This document shows positions 47,344 to 55,739 of a DNA stretch of 64,000 bases, piece by piece (position 1 is the first letter of the stretch; the number at the start of each line of letters is the position of its first letter). The translations under genes and the position numbers were made by a program. Under the pieces are notes generated by a model. The model was not told where the DNA came from. It saw only the letters and a program-made list of their open reading frames with translations, and searched no databases. This stretch comes from Szabonella alba (GTDB taxonomy: Bacteria > Pseudomonadota > Alphaproteobacteria > Rhodobacterales > Rhodobacteraceae). The stretch lies in NCBI RefSeq assembly GCF_016765775.1, contig NZ_JAESVN010000005.1:248001-312000 (forward strand). Reading direction: 5' to 3'.

Positions 47344-48555
47344 TCAGGGTGTAACGCGGGTGGCGGTCAGGGCGATGTCGAGGGTGACGGCAAAGCCCAC
47401 CGTGGCCTCGTCGCCATAGCTGGCCCCGATGCCGAAATCGCGGCGGTCCAGCACGGCGCTGCCGGTCATGCGGGCCTGATCCCCGTCAATCGCCAGCGTG
47501 AAGGGCAGGCGCAGCGGGTGAGTGATGCCGCGCAGGGTCAGCGTGCCCTCGGCAACGTAGCCCGTGCCATCGGGGGCAATCGCGGCCTCGAAAACCGCGT
47601 CGGAATGGGCGGCGGTATCGAGGAAATCCGCGCCTTGGGCTTGTGTGGTCACCGACCCCAGACGCAGGCTGGTCATGTCGATGCGCACGCGGGTCTGGCC
47701 GGTGGGCGGGGTCGCGCGGTCGTCGAAGCGGATCTCGGCCTGCCAGGTTTCGAACTGGCCCGAGACGGGGGCGCCCAGTTGCTGAACCGTCAGGCCCAGC
47801 GTTCCCTCGGCCACCTGCCAGTTGCCGCCGTTTTCGATGGCGGTCTGGGCCGTGGTGGGCGCAGATCCCGAAGGCTGGCCCTGCCCCGTCCCAAGCCACA
47901 GCGCAAGCCCGCCGCCCGCGATAAAGATCACGAGGGCGGTCAGCGCGGCGGCCCGCGGTTTCACGGTGGCCTGCGCCCCGTCGGTCGGGGCGGCAAGGCC
48001 CGAGACCATGCGTCGCAGGGTTGCATCACGGTCGATCAGATGGTGTTTCAGGGCGCCTGCGACATGCAGGATCACCGAGGCGGCCAGCAATTTGGTAAAG
48101 ACCCCGTGCAGGGCCGCCGCGCCATGGGCGATGGTTTCCGAGGTGGGCACGAAGGGCAGGCCCTGTCCGAACGGCCAGAGGATCGGCGCAAAGGCGGTGG
48201 TCGCCGCGTGATGCACCCAGCCGGTCAGCGGCACGGCGAGCAGCGCGATATAAAGCATCCAGTGGACCGCCCCCGCAACGAAGGTCTCAAACCGCCGCTC
48301 GGGATGCAACGGCTGCGGATGCGGCTGGGTCAGCGCCCAGAGGATGCGGGCAAGGCCGGTAAAGAAGGCCGCGATCCCCAGCGTCTTGTGCAGCGAAAAA
48401 AGCTGCGCTTTGCGCAGCAACTGGTCGGATGTGTCATAGGGCAGGTCATTGGCGATGACACCCAGCGGCAGGGCAATCAGGATCAGCCCGGCGGTCAGCC
48501 AGTGAAGCACGCGCGCGATGCGGCCATAGCTGCGGGTCGTGTTGGCAAGGGACAT
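47344..48555 (-). CDS. Cytochrome b561-YceI fusion protein
   Basis: A 403-aa protein in two parts. Residues about 1-190 are a di-haem cytochrome b561 membrane domain with likely haem His (RVLHWLTAG, SLHKTLGIAAFF, VHWMLYIALLAVPLTGWVHH, HGVFTKLLAASVILHVAG). After one more hydrophobic segment, residues about 240-403 are a periplasmic YceI-like lipocalin (WQVAEGTLGLTVQQLG, FDTAAHSDAVFEAA-like, LRGITHPLRLPFTLAI, LDRRDFGIGA), which binds isoprenoids such as quinones. The fusion suggests electron exchange between a quinone-like lipid and the haem. Its 3' end nearly abuts the aminotransferase; it diverges from fabD. Confidence 0.88.
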   Translation of the reverse strand: MSLANTTRSYGRIARVLHWLTAGLILIALPLGVIANDLPYDTSDQLLRKAQLFSLHKTLGIAAFFTGLARILWALTQPHPQPLHPERRFETFVAGAVHWMLYIALLAVPLTGWVHHAATTAFAPILWPFGQGLPFVPTSETIAHGAAALHGVFTKLLAASVILHVAGALKHHLIDRDATLRRMVSGLAAPTDGAQATVKPRAAALTALVIFIAGGGLALWLGTGQGQPSGSAPTTAQTAIENGGNWQVAEGTLGLTVQQLGAPVSGQFETWQAEIRFDDRATPPTGQTRVRIDMTSLRLGSVTTQAQGADFLDTAAHSDAVFEAAIAPDGTGYVAEGTLTLRGITHPLRLPFTLAIDGDQARMTGSAVLDRRDFGIGASYGDEATVGFAVTLDIALTATRVTP

Positions 48556-48749
48556 GATCGGACTCCGGTAACTGTCGCGGCGCAGATTAGAGGCGATGCT
48601 GCACCTGCGAAAGTCCGGCCCTGCACAGGCCCTGTGCAAAGCGGCCACTCCCTGCAGACGGGGCTTGAGAGATTGCGCGCAGGCAGGCGCTGGGCTATTC
48701 CCGGTCAGGACGCAGGGACAGCGGCGCCAGGGCGCGCAGTGGAGGACAG

Positions 48750-49682
48750 ATGACGCGGGCATTCGTATTTCCGGGGCAGGGCGCCCAGACCATCGGCATG
48801 GGGCGGGCGCTGGCCGAGAGCTATCCGGCGGCGCGGGCGGTCTTTGACGAGGTGGACGAGGCTTTGGGCGAAAAGCTGTCGGCGCTGATCTGGGAAGGCG
48901 ATATTGCCGAACTGACATTGACGCAGAATGCCCAGCCCGCGCTGATGGCAACCTCGATCGCGGCCCTGCGGGCGCTGGAAGCGGAAGGTATGCCGCTGGA
49001 GGGCACGGCGGATTTCGTGGCTGGTCACAGCCTTGGCGAATATTCGGCGCTTTGCGCGGCGGGATCCATCGGTCTTGCCGATACCGCGCGCCTGCTGCGC
49101 ATCCGGGGGGCCGCGATGCAGGAGGCTGTGCCGGTCGGCGTCGGGGCGATGGCGGCCCTGCTGGGGCTGGATTTCGCCACGGCGACCGAAGTGGCGGCCG
49201 AGGCGGCCGAGGGCGAGGTCTGTCAGGCGGCCAATGACAATGATCCGGCGCAGGTGGTGGTGTCGGGCCATCGCGGCGCAGTGGAGCGTGCGGTGGAGAT
49301 CGCCAAGGCACGCGGCGCGAAACGGGCGCTGCTGCTGCCGGTCTCGGCCCCGTTCCATTGTGTGTTGATGGAGCCTGCGGCGGCGGTAATGGGCGATGCG
49401 CTGGCAGGCGTGGTCATTTCAGCCCCGGATGTGCCGGTAGTGGTGAATGTCCGCGCCGAGGCGGTGACCGAGCCAGACCGGATCCGGGCGCTGCTGGTGG
49501 CGCAGGTGACGGGCGTGGTGCGTTGGCGCGAATCTGTCGAATGGATGGCCGGGGCCGGGGTCACCGAGTTCTGGGAAATCGGTGCGGGCAAGGCGCTGTC
49601 GGGCATGATCCGTCGCATCGCGAAAGAGACCACGACCCGGAATATCGGCACGCCCGAGGACATTGCTGCCCTGCGCGGCTGA
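48750..49682 (+). CDS. fabD: Malonyl-CoA:ACP transacylase
   Basis: A 310-aa enzyme loading malonyl groups on ACP for fatty acid synthesis. FVFPGQGAQTIGMGRAL opens the protein, the catalytic Ser is in VAGHSLGEYSALCAAG, and the catalytic His is in VSAPFHCVLMEPAA. GGAGG lies about 6 bases before the ATG. It begins fabD-fabG-acpP-fabF. Confidence 0.96.
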   Translation: MTRAFVFPGQGAQTIGMGRALAESYPAARAVFDEVDEALGEKLSALIWEGDIAELTLTQNAQPALMATSIAALRALEAEGMPLEGTADFVAGHSLGEYSALCAAGSIGLADTARLLRIRGAAMQEAVPVGVGAMAALLGLDFATATEVAAEAAEGEVCQAANDNDPAQVVVSGHRGAVERAVEIAKARGAKRALLLPVSAPFHCVLMEPAAAVMGDALAGVVISAPDVPVVVNVRAEAVTEPDRIRALLVAQVTGVVRWRESVEWMAGAGVTEFWEIGAGKALSGMIRRIAKETTTRNIGTPEDIAALRG

Positions 49683-49806
49683 TCCCTGCGGGAGCTCTGT
49701 GTCATGGGCCGGTGCGGTCGCGCCGGATGAAACCGGGCCGCAGGCCTGATCACGCAATTCCCGGCGGTGTTTCTGCGTCGGGGCGGAACTGCAAAAGGAG
49801 TGAGGC

Positions 49807-50544
49807 ATGTTCGATCTGACGGGAAAGACGGCGCTTGTCACGGGCGCCTCGGGCGGGATCGGCGCCGATGTGGCGCGGGCCTTGCATGGTGCGGGCGCGG
49901 TGGTCGGCCTGTCGGGGACACGGGTCGAGCCGCTGGAGGCGCTGGCGGCAGAGCTTGGCGGGCAGGCGCATGTGCTGCCCTGCAACCTGTCGGATGCCGC
50001 AGCCGTCGAGGCCCTGCCCAAGGCGGCCATTACCGCAATGGGATCGGTCGATATTCTGGTGAACAATGCCGGGATCACCCGTGACAACCTGTTCATGCGG
50101 ATGTCGGATGAGGAATGGCAATCGGTTCTGGATGTGAACCTGACCTCGACCTTCCGGCTGTGTCGGGGTGTGCTGCGGGGCATGATGAAGGCGCGTTGGG
50201 GGCGGATCGTCAATGTCTCGTCGATCGTGGGATCGACGGGCAATCCCGGGCAGGGGAATTACGCGGCCTCGAAGGCCGGTATGGTTGGCATGTCCAAAAG
50301 CCTTGCCGCCGAAGTGGCCAGCCGGGGAATCACCGTTAACTGCGTGGCGCCGGGGTTCATTGCGACGGCAATGACCGACAAGCTGAACGATGAACAGAAG
50401 GGGCGCATCCTGACCCAGATCCCGGCGGGGCGTATGGGCGATGCGGCCGAGATTGCGGCGGCAGTGCTGTACCTTGCCAGTCCCGAGGCGGGCTATGTCA
50501 CCGGGGCAACGCTGCATGTGAATGGCGGCATGGCCATGATCTGA
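49807..50544 (+). CDS. fabG: 3-oxoacyl-ACP reductase FabG
   Basis: Short-chain dehydrogenase, 245 aa, using NADPH in fatty acid elongation. The cofactor loop is VTGASGGIGADVARAL, LVNNAGITRDN is the conserved Asn-Ala-Gly block, and Ser-Tyr-Lys lie in NVSSIVGSTGNPGQGNYAAS followed by KAG. An AAAGGAG site precedes the ATG. It is 124 bases after fabD and is followed by a perfect hairpin. Confidence 0.96.
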   Translation: MFDLTGKTALVTGASGGIGADVARALHGAGAVVGLSGTRVEPLEALAAELGGQAHVLPCNLSDAAAVEALPKAAITAMGSVDILVNNAGITRDNLFMRMSDEEWQSVLDVNLTSTFRLCRGVLRGMMKARWGRIVNVSSIVGSTGNPGQGNYAASKAGMVGMSKSLAAEVASRGITVNCVAPGFIATAMTDKLNDEQKGRILTQIPAGRMGDAAEIAAAVLYLASPEAGYVTGATLHVNGGMAMI

Positions 50545-50636
50545 CCGGGCTTTCCGCCGCTTGCGCCGCGCGCACGGCGGGAGCATGGCAGGGGCCAGGG
50601 CGGGGGATGTCCTGCCGGTTGATCGTCGGCGGAGCG

Positions 50637-50657
50637 GATTGCCCGGAACGGGCAATC
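50637..50657 (+). terminator. Hairpin between fabG and acpP
   Basis: GATTGCCCG (50637-50645) and CGGGCAATC (50649-50657) form a perfect 9-bp stem with loop GAA, but no T run follows. It may end fabG transcripts with Rho or protect them. Confidence 0.4.
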
Positions 50658-50677
50658 AGAAGAAGACGGGAAAGCGT

Positions 50678-50706
50678 TTGCCTTGGCTGGCGGCGCTTGC
50701 TATAGG
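50678..50706 (+). promoter_or_regulatory. Candidate acpP promoter
   Basis: TTGCCT (50678-50683), 17 bases, then TATAGG (50701-50706), in the 294-base fabG-acpP gap that otherwise contains only the hairpin. A separate strong promoter fits the very high demand for acyl carrier protein. Confidence 0.55.
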
Positions 50707-50838
50707 CCCGACGAAGACGCCGGGCGGAAAGCTGCGGCCCTGACGCGATCCGATCCGTTCAAGGACGGTCGCACAACCGCCCCCCGGGGCAAGGGACACC
50801 AAGGCGGGGCCGTCTGCCCCCAACTGCGAGGAAGAGAC

Positions 50839-51072
50839 ATGAGCGACATCGCCGACCGCGTGAAGAAGATCGTCGTCGAACATCTGGGCGTCGAGGAAGA
50901 CAAGGTGACCGAGAGCGCCTCGTTCATCGACGATCTCGGCGCGGACAGCCTTGACACGGTCGAACTGGTCATGGCTTTCGAGGAAGAATTCGGCATCGAG
51001 ATCCCGGATGACGCTGCCGAAACGATCCAGACCTTCGGCGATGCGGTGAAATTCATCTCGGCTGCCGTCTGA
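50839..51072 (+). CDS. acpP: Acyl carrier protein
   Basis: A 77-aa acidic carrier protein. The phosphopantetheine Ser is in [20 protein letters not shown] (about residue 37). GGAAGAG lies close to the ATG. Flanked by its own promoter candidate and a strong terminator, it is probably expressed as a monocistronic mRNA between fabG and fabF. Confidence 0.97.
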   Translation: MSDIADRVKKIVVEHLGVEEDKVTESASFIDDLGADSLDTVELVMAFEEEFGIEIPDDAAETIQTFGDAVKFISAAV

Positions 51073-51100
51073 TCACGGTTGCTGCCGATACGATTACAAG

Positions 51101-51123
51101 GGCGCCCCACGGGGCGCCTTTTT
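51101..51123 (+). terminator. Intrinsic terminator after acpP
   Basis: GGCGCCCC (51101-51108) pairs with GGGGCGCC (51111-51118) around AC, followed by five Ts. It lies about 28 bases after the acpP stop. Confidence 0.88.
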
Positions 51124-51283
51124 CATTTAGCCTGTAGCCCCTGCCGAGTTTCTGCCGACCGTTTCCGGAAGGGGGATTGCCGCGCAGCCCGCGCCGGATT
51201 GTTGCGCGCGCAGACGGGGCCGTGTATCAGGCTGGGCGAGGATGGGTCCCTTCGCGCGGGCCCGGGCTGCAGAAGGATTTGCC

Positions 51284-52546
51284 ATGCGTCGCGTCGTAAT
51301 CACCGGACTTGGAATGGTCACGCCTCTTGCCTCGGGTGTGGAGGCGACATGGGAACGGCTGATTGCGGGGCAATCCGGGGCGGGGCCGATTACCCGTTTC
51401 GACCCGTCGGGGGTGGTGACACAATATGCTTGCGAGATCCCTTATGGTGATGGCAGCGACGGCAGCTTCAACCCGGATGACTGGATGGAGCCGAAGGACC
51501 GCCGCAAGGTCGATGATTTCATTCTTTACGGCATGGCAGCCGCGCAGCAGGCCGTGGCGGATTCGGGCTGGAAACCGGCCACCGAGGACGAGAAATGCCG
51601 CACCGGCGTCATGATCGGATCGGGCATCGGCGGGCTGACCTCGATTGCCGAAACGGCGGTCCTCATCAAGGAAAAGGGGGCCAAGCGTGTCTCGCCTTTC
51701 TTTATTCCCGGTGCTCTGATCAATCTGGTCTCGGGGCAGGTCTCGATCCGGTTCGGGTTCAAGGGGCCTAACCATGCGGTGGTGACCGCCTGTTCCACCG
51801 GTGCCCATGCCATCGGTGACGCGGCACGGCTGATCGCGTTCGACGATGCCGATGTGATGGTTGCGGGCGGGGCGGAAAGCCCGATCTCGGAAATCGGGAT
51901 TGCGGGCTTCAATGCCTGCAAGGCGCTGTCCACCAAGCGCGCGGATGATCCCACCAAGGCCAGCCGGCCCTATGACGCCGACCGCGACGGTTTCGTGATG
52001 GGCGAGGGCGCGGGCGTGGTCGTGCTGGAGGAATACGAGCATGCCAAGGCACGCGGCGCGAAGATCTATGCCGAGGTGCTGGGTTACGGTCTGTCCGGCG
52101 ATGCCTATCACATCACGGCCCCGTCAGAAGATGGCGATGGCGGATACCGTTCCATGCAGATGGCGCTGAAGCGGGCCGGGCTGGAGCCGTCGCAGATTGA
52201 TTATATCAATGCGCATGGCACCTCGACCATGGCCGACACGATTGAGCTTGGCGCGGTCGAGCGGCTGTTGGGCGAAGCGGCTGAGACGGCCACGATGTCC
52301 TCGACCAAGTCGTCCATCGGGCATCTGCTGGGGGCTGCGGGCGCGGTCGAGGCGATCTTCTGCGTTCTGGCAATCCGCGATCAGGTTGCCCCGCCGACGA
52401 TCAATCTGGACAATCCGGCGGTGGCGCCGAAGCTGGATCTGGCGCCGAACAAGGCGGTGAAGCGCCGGATCGACGTGGCCTTGTCGAATTCCTTCGGCTT
52501 TGGCGGCACCAATGCCAGCCTGATCCTCGGGCGGGTGACGGACTGA
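51284..52546 (+). CDS. fabF: 3-oxoacyl-ACP synthase II FabF
   Basis: Condensing enzyme of 420 aa extending fatty acyl chains. The catalytic Cys is in VVTACSTGAHAIGD, and the two His are in INAHGTSTMADT and TKSSIGHLLGAAGAVEA. The C-terminal Gly-rich NSFGFGGTNASLI is intact. AGAAGGA precedes the ATG at 51284. Its stop overlaps mltG (TGATG). Confidence 0.97.
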   Translation: MRRVVITGLGMVTPLASGVEATWERLIAGQSGAGPITRFDPSGVVTQYACEIPYGDGSDGSFNPDDWMEPKDRRKVDDFILYGMAAAQQAVADSGWKPATEDEKCRTGVMIGSGIGGLTSIAETAVLIKEKGAKRVSPFFIPGALINLVSGQVSIRFGFKGPNHAVVTACSTGAHAIGDAARLIAFDDADVMVAGGAESPISEIGIAGFNACKALSTKRADDPTKASRPYDADRDGFVMGEGAGVVVLEEYEHAKARGAKIYAEVLGYGLSGDAYHITAPSEDGDGGYRSMQMALKRAGLEPSQIDYINAHGTSTMADTIELGAVERLLGEAAETATMSSTKSSIGHLLGAAGAVEAIFCVLAIRDQVAPPTINLDNPAVAPKLDLAPNKAVKRRIDVALSNSFGFGGTNASLILGRVTD

Positions 52547-53724
52547 TGTGGCGCGCCATCGCCTCTAACGCGCTGACGCTGATCATCGTGATTCTGGTCG
52601 TGGTCTCGGGGCTGCTGGCCTGGGGGCGGCAGCAGTTCACAGCGCCGGGACCGCTGGCGGATGCGGCCTGTGTTCGGGTGGAGCGGGGCAGTTCGCTGAG
52701 CGCGGTCAGTCGGACGCTGGAAGGGCAGGGCGTGATTACGGATGCGCGCATCTTCCGGATCGGCGCAGATTATTCCGACAAGGCGGCGGGTCTGAAGTTC
52801 GGCAGCTATCTGGTGCCGCCCGGGGCCTCGATGGTGCAGGTGCTGGATATCGTGACGGCGGGCGGACAATCGACCTGCGGCCGCGAGGTGAATTTCCGCA
52901 TCGGGGTCACGCGGACGGATGTGATCCTGCGCGAGCTTGACCCGACAACAAGCCGCTATGTCGAGGTCGTGGCCTTCGATCCTTTCGCCGAGGCCGTGCC
53001 GCAGGATTATGTCGATGCGGCAAGCGACAGCGACCTGCGTTATCGGGTGACGCTGGCCGAGGGTGTGACCAGCTGGCAGGTGGTTGAAAGCCTGAAACGC
53101 GCCGATTTCCTTGAAGGCGAGATCGCGGAAAACCCGCCTGAGGGCAGCCTTGCGCCGGACAGCTATGACTCGTCCCGCGGCATGGAGCGTGCTGCGCTGA
53201 TTGCCCAGATGCAGCAGCGTCAGGACAGAATTCTGGCCGATCTCTGGGCGTCACGGCAGGACGGGCTGCCCTATGCCAACCCCGGCGAGGCGCTGATCAT
53301 GGCCTCGATCGTGGAAAAGGAAACCGGTATGCCCGAGGAACGCGGGCAGGTGGCGAGTGTCTTTGTCAACCGGCTGCGGCAAGGCATGAAACTGCAGACG
53401 GACCCGACGGTGATCTATGGTGTGACCCAAGGCGAAGGCGTGCTGGGCCGGGGACTGCGGCAATCGGAATTGCGGCGCGAAACGCCATGGAACACCTATG
53501 TCATCGACGGTCTGCCGCCGACGCCGATTGCCAATCCGGGCCGGTTGAGCATCGAGGCGACACTGAACCCCGATGAAACGCCCTATATCTTCTTCGTGGC
53601 CGATGGCACGGGGGGGCATGCCTTTGCCGTAACGCTGTCCGAGCATAACGAGAATGTCGCCCGCTGGCGGCAGATCGAGGCACAGCGCGGCGAGGATGGA
53701 GTGACAGGCGTTCAGGGGGATTGA
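52546..53724 (+). CDS. mltG: Endolytic transglycosylase MltG
   Basis: Membrane-anchored murein hydrolase, 392 aa, that cuts nascent glycan strands. One N-terminal membrane segment (LTLIIVILVVVSGLLAW) is followed by a LysM-like region and the YceG domain. The catalytic Glu is in SIVEKETGMPEERGQVASVF, and QTDPTVIYG and YNTY-like WNTYVIDGLPPTPIANPG are family marks. One-base overlap with fabF suggests coupling. It is the last chromosomal gene before the GTA cluster. Confidence 0.94.
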   Translation: MWRAIASNALTLIIVILVVVSGLLAWGRQQFTAPGPLADAACVRVERGSSLSAVSRTLEGQGVITDARIFRIGADYSDKAAGLKFGSYLVPPGASMVQVLDIVTAGGQSTCGREVNFRIGVTRTDVILRELDPTTSRYVEVVAFDPFAEAVPQDYVDAASDSDLRYRVTLAEGVTSWQVVESLKRADFLEGEIAENPPEGSLAPDSYDSSRGMERAALIAQMQQRQDRILADLWASRQDGLPYANPGEALIMASIVEKETGMPEERGQVASVFVNRLRQGMKLQTDPTVIYGVTQGEGVLGRGLRQSELRRETPWNTYVIDGLPPTPIANPGRLSIEATLNPDETPYIFFVADGTGGHAFAVTLSEHNENVARWRQIEAQRGEDGVTGVQGD

Positions 53725-53866
53725 ACGCTGGCGGTTTTGTGTACACCGCGGTCGTGAATGAGATTCATGGCGGTTGCAGGGGCTGCTCTACGATGTGCCC
53801 TGACGGAATCCGCTAATAAACTGTTAAGATCGGGTTCGCTTAAGAGCCTGATATACAGCAATAAAC

Positions 53867-53895
53867 TTGACTTTCCGGACGCTTCTCTCTAACGT
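53867..53895 (+). promoter_or_regulatory. Candidate GTA promoter
   Basis: TTGACT (53867-53872), 17 bases, then TAACGT (53890-53895). The -10 is poor, as expected for a promoter that needs an activator. It would start transcription about 20 bases before the leader hairpin. Confidence 0.35.
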
Positions 53896-53922
53896 TCGGG
53901 CAGGCTGGAAGAAATGCATCAG

Positions 53923-53951
53923 GCGGCACGGGGAAACCCGGGCCGCTTTTT
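53923..53951 (+). terminator. Terminator-like hairpin in the GTA leader
   Basis: GCGGC-A-CGGG (53923-53932) pairs with CCCG-G-GCCGC (53937-53946) with one mismatch and loop GAAA, followed by five Ts. It has full intrinsic-terminator form and lies 47 bases before the g1 ATG, so it could act as an attenuator that must be bypassed to express the GTA. Confidence 0.6.
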
Positions 53952-53997
53952 CATTTCGCTTGTGCGGGGGCAGCATGAGAGGCGGGTGCAGCAGGAT

Positions 53998-54351
53998 ATG
54001 ACCAATGACATCTCCGAGGGAGAGAGGCCGGCAGTGGAATTGCTGACCGTGGCGGAAGACATTTTTTCACAGGCGGCACTGGCGCTCGGCCGCGTGGTTC
54101 TGGCGCTGGACGATCCGGCGGCTGAACCCGCGCCGGGGGAGGCGCGCGCGAAACTGGCGCTGCAGGCGGTGCGCGATCTGCGCATGGCCTATCAGATCGC
54201 CATGGAGGAAAGGGCAAGAGTTGACAAACTTCGCAGACAGGGTGCCGGACAGGCCGGAACCGGGGCGGCCGGGCCCCTTCATTTTGACGCCGCGCGCGAT
54301 GAGATCGGGCGCAGGCTGGCTCGCCTCCGCGACGCCGGACCTGGTGGATGA
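53998..54351 (+). CDS. GTA g1: small terminase subunit
   Basis: A 117-aa helical protein corresponding by position and size to RcGTA g1, shown in Rhodobacter capsulatus to be the small terminase subunit. Helical blocks are ELLTVAEDIFSQAALALGRV, AKLALQAVRDLRMAYQIAME and DEIGRRLARLRDAG. ATG at 53998 has AGGA close upstream; an earlier in-frame start would pass through the leader hairpin and is unlikely. It overlaps g2. The assignment rests on synteny more than motif. Confidence 0.8.
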   Translation: MTNDISEGERPAVELLTVAEDIFSQAALALGRVVLALDDPAAEPAPGEARAKLALQAVRDLRMAYQIAMEERARVDKLRRQGAGQAGTGAAGPLHFDAARDEIGRRLARLRDAGPGG

Positions 54352-55642
54352 TTTCGTTGAAGGGCTGAGTGACAACGCATTGCTGTCCTTGCCCTGGCTG
54401 TTCGAATTCTGGGCGCTGCCGCATCAGTTGCCGCCCGATGGCGCATGGAAAAGCTGGGTCATCATGGGCGGGCGCGGCGCGGGCAAGACCCGGGCGGGGG
54501 CCGAATGGGTGCGCGCCGAGGCGGAAGGGGCGACACCGCGCGAACCCGGCCGGGCGCGCCGCATCGCCCTGATCGGAGAGACGGAAGACCAGACGCGCGA
54601 GGTGATGATCTTCGGGCCCTCGGGTATTCTTGCCTGTTCGCCCCCCGACCGCCGCCCGGCATGGGAGGCGACACGCAATCGGCTGGTCTGGCCCAACGGG
54701 GCGGTGGCGACGGTCTATTCCGCGTCGAACCCCGAGGCGTTGCGCGGGCCGCAATTTGATGCCGCATGGGTTGATGAACTGGCGAAATGGAAACGCGGGC
54801 AGGATGCCTGGGACATGCTGCAATTCGCGCTGCGGCTGGGGGACAATCCCAGGCAGGTCGTCACGACGACCCCGCGCAATGTCGGGGTGCTGAAGGCGAT
54901 CCTGCGCAACCCGTCAACGGTCGTGACCCATGCGCCGACCGAGGCGAACCGCGCGCATCTGGCGGAAAGTTTTCTTGAGGAAGTGCGCGCGCGCTATGGC
55001 GGCAGCAGTCTGGGCAGGCAGGAACTGGGCGGAGAGTTGCTGGAAGAGGCCGAGGGCGCACTGTGGCAGGCGGCGGCACTGGATGCTGGGCGCATTCCGG
55101 TTGCACCGGAATTCGACCGGTTGGTGGTGGCGGTCGATCCGCCGGTGACGGGCCATGCGGGATCGGATGAATGTGGCATCGTGGTGGTGGGGGCCATCAC
55201 CAGGGGCCCGCCACAGACCTGGCGGGCGGTGGTGCTGGAGGATGCGAGCCTGCGGGCCGCGAGCCCCGACCAATGGGCGCGGGCGGCCTTGGGCGCAATG
55301 GAACGGCACGGGGCGGACCGGCTGGTGGCCGAGGTCAATCAGGGCGGCGATCTGGTCGAGGCGGTGATCCGGCAGATCGACCCTTTGGTGCCCTATTGCG
55401 CGGTGCGGGCCAGCCGGGGCAAATCCGCCCGGGCCGAGCCGGTGGCCGCACTTTATGAACAGGGGCGGGTGGCGCATCTGCCCGGTCTGGGCGCGCTGGA
55501 GGATCAGATGTGCCAGATGACGCAGGGCGGTTATCTGGGGAAGGGCAGCCCTGACCGCGTGGATGCGCTGGTCTGGGCGCTGACCGATCTGCTGATCGCC
55601 CCGGCCCGCAGCTTTGCGCGGCCCAGCGTTCGGTCGCTTTAA
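54299..55642 (+). CDS. GTA g2: large terminase (packaging ATPase/nuclease)
   Basis: Packaging motor, 447 aa from ATG 54299. Walker A is GGRGAGKTRAGAEWV, Walker B is AAWVDELAKW, and the C motif region is VVTTTPRN. The RNase H-like nuclease has Asp in VVAVDPPVTG and in GSPDRVDALVWAL. A TTG at 54221 with GGAGG-AAAGGG upstream would add 26 residues; the ATG is preferred because it shortens the overlap with g1 to 53 bases and is near the family start. In GTAs this enzyme packages random host DNA headfuls. Confidence 0.93.
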   Translation: MRSGAGWLASATPDLVDDFVEGLSDNALLSLPWLFEFWALPHQLPPDGAWKSWVIMGGRGAGKTRAGAEWVRAEAEGATPREPGRARRIALIGETEDQTREVMIFGPSGILACSPPDRRPAWEATRNRLVWPNGAVATVYSASNPEALRGPQFDAAWVDELAKWKRGQDAWDMLQFALRLGDNPRQVVTTTPRNVGVLKAILRNPSTVVTHAPTEANRAHLAESFLEEVRARYGGSSLGRQELGGELLEEAEGALWQAAALDAGRIPVAPEFDRLVVAVDPPVTGHAGSDECGIVVVGAITRGPPQTWRAVVLEDASLRAASPDQWARAALGAMERHGADRLVAEVNQGGDLVEAVIRQIDPLVPYCAVRASRGKSARAEPVAALYEQGRVAHLPGLGALEDQMCQMTQGGYLGKGSPDRVDALVWALTDLLIAPARSFARPSVRSL

Positions 55643-55739
55643 GGAAACGCAAAGGATTTGCTTCAGAACCAGATGCAGAACGCGGCCCGGAATGACCCTC
55701 GGGGCCATGGATCGCAAGGATCGAGAGGAACTGACGCCG

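Larger units (their letters stand above)
53725..53997. other. GTA leader region
   Basis: 273 bases between mltG and g1, AT-richer than its surroundings from about 53.81 to 53.88 kb. It contains a candidate promoter (53867-53895), a terminator-like hairpin (53923-53951) and no recognised gene apart from an in-frame upstream extension of g1 that runs through the hairpin. It presumably holds the site at which the GTA regulator acts. Confidence 0.5.
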
